Source of the DNA: a virus
Strand: one strand, 5' to 3'
Virus record (IMG/VR): IMGVR_UViG_3300023179_000108
Coordinates: 1-63,359 of that record
Length of the DNA: 63,359 nt
The translations under genes were made by a program, and so were the position numbers. The notes under the pieces are model-generated. The model was not told where the DNA came from, did no database searches, and saw only the letters and a list, made by a program, of their open reading frames with translations. Shown here piece by piece: positions 22,912-29,294 of this stretch (position 1 is its first letter; the number at the start of each line of letters is the position of its first letter).

Positions 22912-23037
22912 ATGAAAAAAAGAAAGTTAAAATGGGTAGCGTGGTTTGAAACTCCGATATGTTTCTATACCAAAAAAGAAATGTTAAAATATTGCGAGGG
23001 GAAAATCGTGATGAAGAGTAAAATGAATTGTCATTAA
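22912..23037 (+). CDS. hypothetical protein, 41 aa
   Basis: KWVAWFETPICFYTKKEMLK then YCEGKIVMKSK. The aromatic pattern looks protein-like, and the end runs into a tRNA-like 3' remnant, so it may be truncated. Confidence 0.45.
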   Translation: MKKRKLKWVAWFETPICFYTKKEMLKYCEGKIVMKSKMNCH

Positions 23038-23059
23038 AATCCTGTCCTGACTACTAAAA
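23038..23059 (+). pseudogene. 3' remnant of a tRNA-like element
   Basis: AATCCTGTCCTGACTACTAA is identical to the 3' end of the family members, with no 5' half nearby. Confidence 0.7.
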
Positions 23060-23068
23060 CTTAAAAAC

Positions 23069-23185
23069 ATGGAACAAGAAAAATGCAATGTGTGTAATTA
23101 TGAAAATGGGCATAATTCACTATGTCCTAATAACGTGATTAACTCTGATGTGTACGAATATCAGAATAGTCAAATTGAAGAGTAA
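23069..23185 (+). CDS. small zinc-finger-like protein, 38 aa
   Basis: EKCNVCNYENGHNSLCPNN: a C-x2-C...H...C pattern that may bind zinc. Starts 10 nt after the remnant. Confidence 0.45.
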   Translation: MEQEKCNVCNYENGHNSLCPNNVINSDVYEYQNSQIEE

Positions 23186-23193
23186 AATAACAT

Positions 23194-23271
23194 AGTCAGG
23201 TGGTGTAATTGGCAACGCAACATATAAGTCCGAGTGCATTGTTGATACAGGTTCGAATCCTGTCCTGACTA
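23194..23271 (+). ncRNA. tRNA-like element (78 nt)
   Basis: Acceptor AGTCAGG/CCTGACT, D arm GTG...CGC, T arm ACAGG-TTCGAAT-CCTGT. In the anticodon position CAACA pairs with TGTTG around a 17-nt loop, so a normal 7-nt loop is missing. Confidence 0.55.
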
Positions 23272-23286
23272 CTAAAATTAAAAGTT

Positions 23287-23454
23287 ATGGAAAAAGATAA
23301 AGACTTTGAATCATTTGGATATAATACAGACAATCCATGTGAAATATGTGGAGAAAAACCTGCTAAAATAGAACCAAGATTCTTTTATACTGTTTGTAAA
23401 GAACATCAGTATTTAACACCCACACAAGTAAGTGAGTTAAAAATAAAGAAATAA
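23287..23454 (+). CDS. small zinc-finger-like protein, 55 aa
   Basis: NPCEICGEKPAKIEPRFFYT then VCKEH: C-x2-C...C-x2-H, a probable treble-clef-like zinc site. Leader TAAAATTAAAAGTTATG follows directly on the tRNA-like 3' end. Confidence 0.65.
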   Translation: MEKDKDFESFGYNTDNPCEICGEKPAKIEPRFFYTVCKEHQYLTPTQVSELKIKK

Positions 23455-23487
23455 TCAGGTGGGGGAATCCTGTCCTGACTACTAAAA
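23455..23487 (+). pseudogene. collapsed tRNA-like element
   Basis: TCAGGTGG, the family 5' end, joined directly to GGGAATCCTGTCCTGACTAC; the whole centre is deleted. Confidence 0.75.
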
Positions 23488-23496
23488 ATAAAATAC

Positions 23497-23583
23497 ATGA
23501 AAACTCTATTTTGGATTTGTTACTATGGGCTTATAGTTGTATTAGGTATATATGCCGTTGTAAAATTCATTAAAAATAAATAA
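23497..23583 (+). CDS. micro membrane protein, 28 aa
   Basis: KTLFWICYYGLIVVLGIYAV then VKFIKNK: one membrane helix. Confidence 0.45.
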   Translation: MKTLFWICYYGLIVVLGIYAVVKFIKNK

Positions 23584-23594
23584 AAATTACAGAA

Positions 23595-23619
23595 GGCAAA
23601 ATAATTTTTTTATATTTAC
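23595..23619 (+). promoter_or_regulatory. early-type promoter
   Basis: GGCAAAATAATTTTTTTATA then TTTAC upstream of 23634. Confidence 0.62.
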
Positions 23620-23633
23620 TAAAATTAAAAATT

Positions 23634-23870
23634 ATGATGTCAAACGATGAAATTCAAAAATGGAATAGAGAAATGTTCAATGAAATGCATGAACCTATTC
23701 AAGAAAGTGTTTCTGATGCTCTAGATTATGTTAAGTATACTTTAGAAGAAGCAAAAGAATGTCATATGGAAACTGAAGTGGTAGTTTGGGCTCTAAAGTA
23801 TATGAAAGATGATCCAACACTAACTATTAAACAGGCAATATCTTACTCATTTAACGATTGGATAAAATAA
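23634..23870 (+). CDS. hypothetical protein, 78 aa
   Basis: Start 23634 or 23637. Helical with ALDYVKYTLEEAKECHMETE and VVWALKYMKDDPTLTIKQAI. Resembles small phage proteins of unknown role. Confidence 0.65.
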   Translation: MMSNDEIQKWNREMFNEMHEPIQESVSDALDYVKYTLEEAKECHMETEVVVWALKYMKDDPTLTIKQAISYSFNDWIK

Positions 23871-23874
23871 ACAA

Positions 23875-24066
23875 ATGAAAACATTTAGAATTATTGAAGA
23901 AGCCCCAGTTATCTGTGTTTGGACATACATAGTTGAAGCAGAAACTGAAGAAGAAGCATTAGAACTAGTAACAAATGGTGATGTTGAAGCAGCGGAGATG
24001 AATATTGAAGTAGATTATGAAGATGCTGAATTCACATACCATATTGAAGAAGAAGAGGCAAAATAA
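23875..24066 (+). CDS. hypothetical acidic protein, 63 aa
   Basis: ICVWTYIVEAETEEEALELV: a strand followed by an acidic helix, the pattern of short 'TEEEA' domain proteins seen in phages and plasmids. Its 3' end overlaps the next promoter. Confidence 0.65.
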   Translation: MKTFRIIEEAPVICVWTYIVEAETEEEALELVTNGDVEAAEMNIEVDYEDAEFTYHIEEEEAK

Positions 24067-24080
24067 TTATTTTATCTTTA
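24057..24080 (+). promoter_or_regulatory. early-type promoter
   Basis: GGCAAAATAATTATTTTATC then TTTA, overlapping the stop of the 23875 gene. Confidence 0.6.
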
Positions 24081-24103
24081 TTTAAACAATTAAAACAAAG
24101 GTT

Positions 24104-24448
24104 ATGACAAAGCAACAAACAATTGACACTCTGAAAAGTCAACTCCCCGGATTTTATTCAGTTGAACAAGTAATCGCACTTATTGATGGTATTGAAGCTG
24201 AAACTGAACAAACAGCAATATCAAAACTTGATAGTGACAAAGTATCATCACTTGTAAGAGATATGGTTGAAGAAATATGTGATCAAGCTGATTCTCTAAT
24301 AGATAATTATGAGCTGGAAATGAATGGTAGAGAAGTAGAAATGACAAGTATTACACTTGATCTGTATGGTTTGAAATCAATAGTAGAAGAATATTTGAAA
24401 GATAATAATATAATGTTGATTGAGAAAGAAGAAAGTGATGAAGATTAA
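24104..24448 (+). CDS. hypothetical protein, 114 aa
   Basis: TLKSQLPGFYSVEQVIALID then a helical, acidic remainder. Resembles the small N-terminal segment of many Bacteroidetes phage proteins; function unknown. Confidence 0.65.
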   Translation: MTKQQTIDTLKSQLPGFYSVEQVIALIDGIEAETEQTAISKLDSDKVSSLVRDMVEEICDQADSLIDNYELEMNGREVEMTSITLDLYGLKSIVEEYLKDNNIMLIEKEESDED

Positions 24449-24451
24449 GTT

Positions 24452-24476
24452 GGCAAAATAATTATCTTACATTTAT
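24452..24476 (+). promoter_or_regulatory. early-type promoter
   Basis: GGCAAAATAATTATCTTACA then TTTAT. Confidence 0.6.
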
Positions 24477-24490
24477 TAAAATTAAAAATT

Positions 24491-24703
24491 ATGGCAAAAA
24501 TTGAATTTGTAGAACTCAAAGATGTTGATGATTCTTTATGGTATTTTACTCAAGTAAATGGATGTTATATTGTTAATTCTGGTAGTTTCAAGAAAGAAAA
24601 AGCATATGATTTTTTCAAAAAGTACGTTGAAAGCTCAAATAAAAAACCAGTTGAAACCGTTCTAGAAACTGTTGAAGTAGAAGAAGCAGCCGCACCATTC
24701 TAA
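24491..24703 (+). CDS. hypothetical protein, 70 aa
   Basis: Strand-strand-helix pattern (FTQVNGCYIVNSGSFKKEKA, YDFFKKYVES) and a Val/Glu tail. A paralogue-like layout is seen in the next gene. Confidence 0.65.
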   Translation: MAKIEFVELKDVDDSLWYFTQVNGCYIVNSGSFKKEKAYDFFKKYVESSNKKPVETVLETVEVEEAAAPF

Positions 24704-24714
24704 AACAAACCATT

Positions 24715-24897
24715 ATGAAAATTCAACTTGTCAAAGAAACAAAATACGACAAAGCCACCTACTACATTACAGTAGATGGTAAGTTCAAAGCTGGTTCCAC
24801 TTGTGATAACCTAGCAGAGGCACTGGAAGCATTTGAAGATGCTAAATATGAAGTAAATGGTAAGCGTATCGAAATTCTAATGCAAGAAGAACTTTAA
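24715..24897 (+). CDS. hypothetical protein, 60 aa
   Basis: TYYITVDGKFKAGSTCDNLA then EALEAFEDAKYEV: the same beta-beta-alpha pattern as its neighbour. Overlap in layout suggests an old duplication. Confidence 0.65.
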   Translation: MKIQLVKETKYDKATYYITVDGKFKAGSTCDNLAEALEAFEDAKYEVNGKRIEILMQEEL

Positions 24898-24900
24898 AAA

Positions 24901-24923
24901 GGCAAAATAATTTTTATATCTTT
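24901..24923 (+). promoter_or_regulatory. early-type promoter
   Basis: GGCAAAATAATTTTTATATC then TTT; the leader to the next ATG is only a few bases. Confidence 0.55.
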
Positions 24924-24928
24924 AGCAT

Positions 24929-25114
24929 ATGAAAAAAATAATAATTAAAATCAACCAGCTATTGTTTACTAATGAAAATCAAAAAACATATAGCTTCACC
25001 CCAGGTACGCACACTATTCTGCCTACAGATATACTAGATGAAAAACAATGGATGAATGAGTTTAAAGTATCATTTATGTATGGTTGGCGAAGTAATCCAA
25101 TATATTTAGACTAA
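24929..25114 (+). CDS. hypothetical protein, 61 aa
   Basis: KKIIIKINQLLFTNENQKTY; short, mixed. Not recognised. Confidence 0.55.
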   Translation: MKKIIIKINQLLFTNENQKTYSFTPGTHTILPTDILDEKQWMNEFKVSFMYGWRSNPIYLD

Positions 25115-25129
25115 TAAAAGTAAGTAAAA

Positions 25130-25204
25130 ATGGATATGTTTTTATTAGTAATCATTATAATTTATTTACACGATATTAATCACAATATCAAAGTTAAAAA
25201 ATAA
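25130..25204 (+). CDS. micro membrane protein, 24 aa
   Basis: MDMFLLVIIIIYLHDINHNI then KVKK. One hydrophobic segment; coding status uncertain. Confidence 0.35.
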   Translation: MDMFLLVIIIIYLHDINHNIKVKK

Positions 25205-25211
25205 TTTGTTA

Positions 25212-25235
25212 GGCAAAATAAAGATTGTATATTTA
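25212..25235 (+). promoter_or_regulatory. early-type promoter
   Basis: GGCAAAATAAAGATTGTATA then TTTA ahead of the AT-hook gene. Confidence 0.62.
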
Positions 25236-25265
25236 ATTATTATTTAAACAATTAAAACAAAGGTT

Positions 25266-25502
25266 ATGAACAACGAAACGATGAATGTAGAAACAAAGCG
25301 CCGTGGAAGGCCGGTTGTTGAAAACAGTGCTCGCCAACTGAAACTCGCAGCACAAGCAGCACGAGGTGAAGTAAAACGAGGCCGTCCCGCGAATCCAAAT
25401 TCAAATCGCCAAACCAAAATGGCAGCACGAATGATTGTGATTGCAAATGGTGGTGAAGTAAAGCGTGGTAGGCCCAAGATGATAAAAGAAGTGGTTGCGT
25501 AA
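25266..25502 (+). CDS. small AT-hook protein, three hooks
   Basis: 78 residues made of three units: KRRGRPVVENSARQLKLAAQ, VKRGRPANPNSNRQTKMAAR and VKRGRPKM. Each has an RGRP AT-hook core followed by a helix with S-x-RQ. No other domain, so it is essentially a tandem minor-groove binder. G+C is visibly higher than in its neighbours. Ends 12 nt before tRNA-Leu. Confidence 0.8.
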   Translation: MNNETMNVETKRRGRPVVENSARQLKLAAQAARGEVKRGRPANPNSNRQTKMAARMIVIANGGEVKRGRPKMIKEVVA

Positions 25503-25514
25503 GCAACCACTAAT

Positions 25515-25601
25515 GCCTGGGTGGTGGAATAGGTAGACACGCTTGACTTAAGATCAAGTTTGCAGAAAAAGCAAGTGCGGGTTCGATTCCCGCCCCAGGT
25601 A
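25515..25601 (+). tRNA. tRNA-Leu(UAA)
   Basis: Acceptor GCCTGGG/CCCAGGT, anticodon arm CTTGA-CTTAAGA-TCAAG with anticodon TAA, long variable arm, T arm GCGGG-TTCGATT-CCCGC. Confidence 0.95.
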
Positions 25602-25633
25602 CATAAATAAGATTACTAGTCTTATATGTTTAC

Positions 25634-25647
25634 ATATATTTATTAAT
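25634..25647 (+). promoter_or_regulatory. late-type promoter box
   Basis: ATATATTTATTAAT immediately upstream of the HNH ATG. Confidence 0.35.
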
Positions 25648-26115
25648 ATGAAACAATATAATACTAAAAAATCAAACAGTTGGGAAAAAACAGGTATTAA
25701 AGTTGATAATATCTCTCAACAAGAATTCGTTAATATATGTTCTAGTAGTGAATCAATGGCTCACGCCGCTTCTAGACTTGGATTACATTTTAATACTTTT
25801 AAAAAATATGCTCTTAAATATGATTGTTATAAACCAAATCAATCAGGAAAAGGATTAAAAAAAGAGAATGGGTATAGAGTAAAATATGATGGATTAAAAA
25901 CAAGAGCAGGAATAAGAAAACGAATAATAAAAGAAAAGTTAATTGAATATAAATGTAGTGAATGTGAAATATCAGAATGGAAAGGTCAAAAACTAGCATT
26001 ACATTTAGATCATATAGATGGTAACGCTTGGAATCATGATTTATCTAATTTAAGATTTTTATGCCCAAATTGCCATTCATTAACTGATAATTACACGGGA
26101 AAAAATAAAAAATAA
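25648..26115 (+). CDS. HNH endonuclease
   Basis: 155 residues. N-terminal helix-turn-helix-like part (MAHAASRLGLHFNTFKKYA), NQSGKG hinge, then a full zinc-HNH core: CSECEISEWKGQKLALHLDH, IDGN, LRFLCPNCHSLT. Related to the proteins at 2 and 1270. It lies next to tRNA-Leu and tRNA-like elements, consistent with a homing nuclease. Confidence 0.88.
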   Translation: MKQYNTKKSNSWEKTGIKVDNISQQEFVNICSSSESMAHAASRLGLHFNTFKKYALKYDCYKPNQSGKGLKKENGYRVKYDGLKTRAGIRKRIIKEKLIEYKCSECEISEWKGQKLALHLDHIDGNAWNHDLSNLRFLCPNCHSLTDNYTGKNKK

Positions 26116-26120
26116 AAGTT

Positions 26121-26375
26121 ATGAAAGCATACCAAGTATATAAAGGAGAACAAGATAAACACGGACATCAACAATTTGATTTAATAGCAACTTATTTAGA
26201 TAAACAACAAGCTTTAAACCACGCTGAAAAAATAGCTGAAGAAACTCCTTTGTATAGCGATACTATATTAGAATTTGATGGATGGTACGGGAAAGGTAAG
26301 TATTGTAGCTGGTCCATAAGAGGTTGGGAAATAATTATTGTTTCTCAATTCAGAGAGATTGAAATTATAGAATAA
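26121..26375 (+). CDS. hypothetical protein, 84 aa
   Basis: KAYQVYKGEQDKHGHQQFDL then ATYLDKQQALNHAEKIAEET: a strand-helix pattern found in a common small phage family of unknown function. Complete, with leader AAAAATAAAAGTTATG. Confidence 0.7.
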   Translation: MKAYQVYKGEQDKHGHQQFDLIATYLDKQQALNHAEKIAEETPLYSDTILEFDGWYGKGKYCSWSIRGWEIIIVSQFREIEIIE

Positions 26376-26379
26376 AAAT

Positions 26380-26470
26380 AGTCAGGTAGTGTAATGGTAG
26401 CACGGAGTGAAGTAGACGCATTAACATGTAGTCCCGATCTCAAGTATAGGTTCAAATCCTGTCTTGACTA
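26380..26470 (+). ncRNA. tRNA-like element (91 nt)
   Basis: Acceptor AGTCAGG/CTTGACT, D arm GTG-TAATGGTAG-CAC, T arm ATAGG-TTCAAAT-CCTGT. The middle 40 nt hold a hairpin GACGCAT-TAAC-ATGTAGTC but no regular anticodon arm. Confidence 0.55.
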
Positions 26471-26563
26471 CAAACACAGAGTGACGTAGGTTGATGTTCC
26501 AAAAAGGAATCTGATATAGAGTTAAAAGAGGTAGGAGAAATCACTCATTAACCCACCCAATTT
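26471..26563 (+). other. non-coding spacer between two tRNA-like elements
   Basis: 93 nt with TAGGTTGAT (also in the 22.35 kb spacer) and a small GTTCC-AAAAA-GGAAT hairpin. No gene seen. Confidence 0.4.
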
Positions 26564-26636
26564 AGTCAGGTAGCTCAAAGGTCGAGCGGGCCCGTAACAG
26601 GGAGTGCGTATGCAGGTTCGAATCCTGTCCTGACTA
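26564..26636 (+). tRNA. tRNA-like gene of normal length (73 nt), anticodon unclear
   Basis: Acceptor AGTCAGG/CCTGACT, good D arm GCTC-AAAGGTC-GAGC, T arm GCAGG-TTCGAAT-CCTGT. The anticodon arm is poor: only CCC/GGG around GTAACA pairs, giving a 6-nt loop. A functional tRNA with an irregular arm or a recent pseudogene are both possible. Confidence 0.6.
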
Positions 26637-26667
26637 CTGATAGTCATACTTTTAATTTTTAATGGTG

Positions 26668-26704
26668 AAACGACCTGGAGTGTCTACTCCGGGTCTCTTT
26701 TTTT
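26668..26704 (+). terminator. intrinsic terminator
   Basis: GACCTGGAGT-GTCT-ACTCCGGGTC hairpin followed by TCTTTTTTTT. Confidence 0.88.
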
Positions 26705-26711
26705 AAAGGTT

Positions 26712-26736
26712 GGCAAAATAAAAGTTTTATATTTAA
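26712..26736 (+). promoter_or_regulatory. early-type promoter
   Basis: GGCAAAATAAAAGTTTTATA then TTTAA, directly after the terminator. Confidence 0.65.
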
Positions 26737-26756
26737 TCAATTAAAAAATAAAAGTT

Positions 26757-26957
26757 ATGAAACTAATTTACACAAAACGCGAACTTCAAGAATTAGATAC
26801 AATTGAGCAAGCTTGGGATGATGATGAATTAAAAATTGATGAGGATAATGTTCGTGTATGGTTAACACATACAGAAAATAGACAATACAATGGTGATTAT
26901 GTTGTTGAAATAAAAACAAATGGTAGTTGGACTCAACACTATATGTTGTTTGAATAA
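26757..26957 (+). CDS. hypothetical protein, 66 aa
   Basis: KLIYTKRELQELDTIEQAWD; Trp-rich C-terminal half (VRVWLTHTENRQYNGDYVVE). Not recognised. Confidence 0.65.
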   Translation: MKLIYTKRELQELDTIEQAWDDDELKIDEDNVRVWLTHTENRQYNGDYVVEIKTNGSWTQHYMLFE

Positions 26958-26960
26958 GAG

Positions 26961-26985
26961 TGACAAAATAAATTCTTACATTTAA
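26961..26985 (+). promoter_or_regulatory. early-type promoter (variant)
   Basis: TGACAAAATAAATTCTTACA then TTTAA. Confidence 0.5.
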
Positions 26986-27003
26986 TTATTAATAATTAAT
27001 TAT

Positions 27004-27261
27004 ATGATCATAGAATTAAAAAGCATCATTGAAGAAATAAGTGATTTCATTAATGAAAACACTGATGAGTTTGAATTTGTAGTTGATATTAATAATTTGG
27101 ATTTATGGGAATTTGATTTTAATGATTTGAGTTTTAATATAAGAGAATGCTGTAATATATTTGTTAGAGAATTAGAAGATAATAGTATTGAAAAAGAATA
27201 TAGTGAAAGTGTTATTAAAAAAGTCTATAAAAACAATTTAATATTATACTTGGTTAATTAG
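27004..27261 (+). CDS. hypothetical protein, 85 aa
   Basis: Very acidic N-terminal half rich in Asn, Asp and Phe (NTDEFEFVVDINNLDLWEFD), then a helical end. Not recognised. Confidence 0.6.
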   Translation: MIIELKSIIEEISDFINENTDEFEFVVDINNLDLWEFDFNDLSFNIRECCNIFVRELEDNSIEKEYSESVIKKVYKNNLILYLVN

Positions 27262-27284
27262 GCGAAATAAATTATTAACTTTAT
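27261..27284 (+). promoter_or_regulatory. early-type promoter (variant)
   Basis: GGCGAAATAAATTATTAACT then TTAT. Confidence 0.5.
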
Positions 27285-27298
27285 TAAAATTAAATAAT

Positions 27299-27589
27299 AT
27301 GATTACAAAAGAACAATTCCTAACAGCTCAGTTAAAAGATATCTCTCAAGTTTATCTTGGTAAAAATCATCACTGCCGATGCGGTTGTGGAGGAAAATAT
27401 ACCGCTACTACTTACATGATTAAACCTCGTACAGCGACTATAGACAATAATTTGGTTAATTTGCGTCTTAAAAGAGCAAAAAAACTGATTGAATCTGGAG
27501 TTCAAGTTGATTATGGTGATAATTATGTTAATATTGTGACAGGAAATAATCGAGCCTTGACATTTTATTTTAACGAAACACAACAATAA
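27299..27589 (+). CDS. Cys-rich-motif protein, 96 aa
   Basis: HHCRCGCGGKYTATTYM near residues 24-40 has three Cys and two His in a row, a possible metal site. The rest is an alpha/beta domain (AKKLIESGVQVDYGDNYVNI). Not recognised as a named family. Confidence 0.65.
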   Translation: MITKEQFLTAQLKDISQVYLGKNHHCRCGCGGKYTATTYMIKPRTATIDNNLVNLRLKRAKKLIESGVQVDYGDNYVNIVTGNNRALTFYFNETQQ

Positions 27590-27596
27590 AAAAGTT

Positions 27597-27620
27597 GGCA
27601 AAACAATTCACTACATTTAT
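27597..27620 (+). promoter_or_regulatory. early-type promoter
   Basis: GGCAAAACAATTCACTACAT then TTAT. Confidence 0.55.
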
Positions 27621-27634
27621 TAAAATTAAAAGTT

Positions 27635-27853
27635 ATGAAAATAGAATTGACAGACATGCAGCTACAAAATCTATACTATGTAGCTAACAAAGTGAAACTA
27701 GAAAAGGAGAAGGGAATGTTTGCAATGATTGAAATGAATGAATTGGATGAACTAATTGAATTGCTTGATAACGCAATAGAAGAAAATAATAAACAATTCA
27801 GACAAGAATTGTGGAATAGTGTTAGTAAAACTATGGATAAAAGGACAAAATAG
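27635..27853 (+). CDS. hypothetical helical protein, 72 aa
   Basis: KIELTDMQLQNLYYVANKVK, then ELDELIELLDNAIEENNKQF. Possible coiled coil. Not recognised. Confidence 0.65.
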   Translation: MKIELTDMQLQNLYYVANKVKLEKEKGMFAMIEMNELDELIELLDNAIEENNKQFRQELWNSVSKTMDKRTK

Positions 27854-27865
27854 TAACCATATATT
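27842..27865 (+). promoter_or_regulatory. early-type promoter (variant)
   Basis: GGACAAAATAGTAACCATAT then ATTT, overlapping the end of the 27635 gene. Confidence 0.5.
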
Positions 27866-27886
27866 TAATTAATAAATAAAAAGGTT

Positions 27887-28168
27887 ATGGCACAACAAAC
27901 AGCAGTTGAATGGTTGATAAAGGAAATTGACTCACAATATCCGCATATTAATATCTTATGGAAGCAGTGGATGATCGAAAAAGCCAAACAAATGGAGAAA
28001 GAGCAGATAATAAAAGCAGATTTAGCTGGAGTAGAAAGAACTATTGTAAAATTTAATGAATATTTACCTCTTCCTGATGTATTAAATGTTTTAAAAAACA
28101 TTAAACAAGGCATAGATATACATGAAGAAGGAGAACAATACTATAACGAAATTTACACAACCAAATAA
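27887..28168 (+). CDS. paralogue family member, 93 aa
   Basis: AQQTAVEWLIKEID, then EKAKQMEKEQIIKADLAGVE and EQYYNEIYTTK: the family pattern of 17173/17387, here about 10 kb away and with a longer centre. Confidence 0.72.
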   Translation: MAQQTAVEWLIKEIDSQYPHINILWKQWMIEKAKQMEKEQIIKADLAGVERTIVKFNEYLPLPDVLNVLKNIKQGIDIHEEGEQYYNEIYTTK

Positions 28169-28192
28169 TAAACAAACAAAAAACCAAAGGTT

Positions 28193-28495
28193 ATGATGAA
28201 CGTAAATGAACTAAAATCCAACTACAGTATTTTCGGTAATAAAGGAAACGTATGGAATAATACAGCTCATATCTATAAATCGGGTGAGGGTAATTTATGT
28301 GGAACTCCAGCACTATCAACTAATTGGGCTAGGATAGAAAATGTAGAAACAATCGGTTGTGTGGAGTGTTTGAAAAAATATAATGAAACTAATTATGAAA
28401 TATTTGATATAGATACTCAATATAATACTGAAGTGTATTATGGGGATGATGATTATGATTTTGGTTATGATGAATGGAAGCAGCAAAGTAGGTAA
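28193..28495 (+). CDS. hypothetical protein, 100 aa
   Basis: KSGEGNLCGTPALSTNWARI then ETIGCVECLKKYNE: the CGTP...C-x2-C layout is shared by a family of small phage proteins that may bind metal. Acidic, Tyr-rich tail. Confidence 0.65.
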   Translation: MMNVNELKSNYSIFGNKGNVWNNTAHIYKSGEGNLCGTPALSTNWARIENVETIGCVECLKKYNETNYEIFDIDTQYNTEVYYGDDDYDFGYDEWKQQSR

Positions 28496-28528
28496 TAATT
28501 TAGTTGAATTTTGTAGTTGAAATTAGGA

Positions 28529-28554
28529 AGTCAAAATAATTCACTAACTTTACT
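28529..28554 (+). promoter_or_regulatory. early-type promoter (variant)
   Basis: GTCAAAATAATTCACTAACT then TTACT. Confidence 0.45.
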
Positions 28555-28573
28555 TAAATAAAAAAATCAAGTT

Positions 28574-28753
28574 ATGAATACACAAGAATTGGCAACTAAA
28601 ATCTACAATTACATTACAACTCTTAATAGAAACGGAGAACATTGGGATAAGTGGGATGATGAGAGGGAAATCGATTTCATTAGGAGCCTGATTGATAATC
28701 AACACAAGTCAGTAATAGAGCAAAACTGTAATAATGATGATTGGGGTTTCTAA
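28574..28753 (+). CDS. hypothetical protein, 59 aa
   Basis: MNTQELATKIYNYITTLNRN then a Trp/Asp-rich stretch. Leader AAAAATCAAGTTATG. Not recognised. Confidence 0.6.
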   Translation: MNTQELATKIYNYITTLNRNGEHWDKWDDEREIDFIRSLIDNQHKSVIEQNCNNDDWGF

Positions 28754-28782
28754 AGGTGAAATGAACAAGTAAAAAATAATAT

Positions 28783-28905
28783 AGTCGGGTGGCGGAATGG
28801 TAGACGTAAATACATCCAGTTATAGGGACTGAAACTCAAGCACATTTACGTTTTAGTAAATGAGAGATGAAAAAACTAATACAGGTTCGAATCCTGTCCT
28901 GACTA
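28783..28905 (+). ncRNA. tRNA-like element with enlarged centre (123 nt)
   Basis: Acceptor AGTCGGG/CCTGACT with G-U pairs, D arm GCG-GAATGGTAGA-CGT, T arm ACAGG-TTCGAAT-CCTGT. The centre has a CAGT-TATAGGG-ACTG hairpin (possible 7-nt loop, but A at position 33) and a 7-bp CATTTAC-GTTTTA-GTAAATG hairpin. Confidence 0.58.
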
Positions 28906-28920
28906 CTAAAAAAAGAAAAA

Positions 28921-29019
28921 ATGTTTTACGAAGCAAACAATAAAAAGGATTTTATTATTGGTTGGATTTCGGGCGTGATATTCGCTATATCAATTGTAAT
29001 ATTGTTTAAGATTCTGTAA
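28921..29019 (+). CDS. micro membrane protein, 32 aa
   Basis: FIIGWISGVIFAISIVILFK: one membrane helix after a short polar start; 15 nt downstream of the tRNA-like 3' end. Confidence 0.5.
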   Translation: MFYEANNKKDFIIGWISGVIFAISIVILFKIL

Positions 29020-29249
29020 AAAATGTATTAAGTTAATGGATGGAAATAGATGTTAGAGGGTGGAAAATGATAGGGTGTTATGTAGTGTTTTTTTATAGAT
29101 CTTTGTTATAGTATGTGGAATGGTGTTAATGTAGAGTTAGGTGATGGTTGTGATAAGGTTCCTTTCTTTTCTCGCCTCACCTAATTTTTTTTCTAAACCC
29201 AATTTTTTTATACACAATTTTTTTTATTCTATTTTTTTTTCTCCAAAAA
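29020..29249 (+). other. non-coding strand-asymmetric region
   Basis: About 230 nt without a gene. 29020-29155 is almost free of C and G-rich; 29156-29247 is almost free of G and made of C/T with long T runs. An 8-bp inverted repeat TTAGGTGA (29137) / TCACCTAA (29177) spans the switch. Confidence 0.6.
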
Positions 29250-29273
29250 GGCAAAGTAATTTTTTTATATTTA
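29250..29273 (+). promoter_or_regulatory. early-type promoter
   Basis: GGCAAAGTAATTTTTTTATA then TTTA. Confidence 0.6.
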
Positions 29274-29294
29274 ATCATTAAAAAATTAAAAGTT

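Noticed and set aside
25244-25540. Reverse-strand frames over the AT-hook genes
   Set aside because: They arise from the repeated, less AT-rich codons of the hooks; no leader, and they would run into tRNA-Leu.
22563-29000. CRISPR array, suggested by the recurring TCCTGACTACTAAAA
   Set aside because: Copies are irregularly spaced over 6 kb and are the 3' ends of tRNA-like elements, not repeats with unique spacers.
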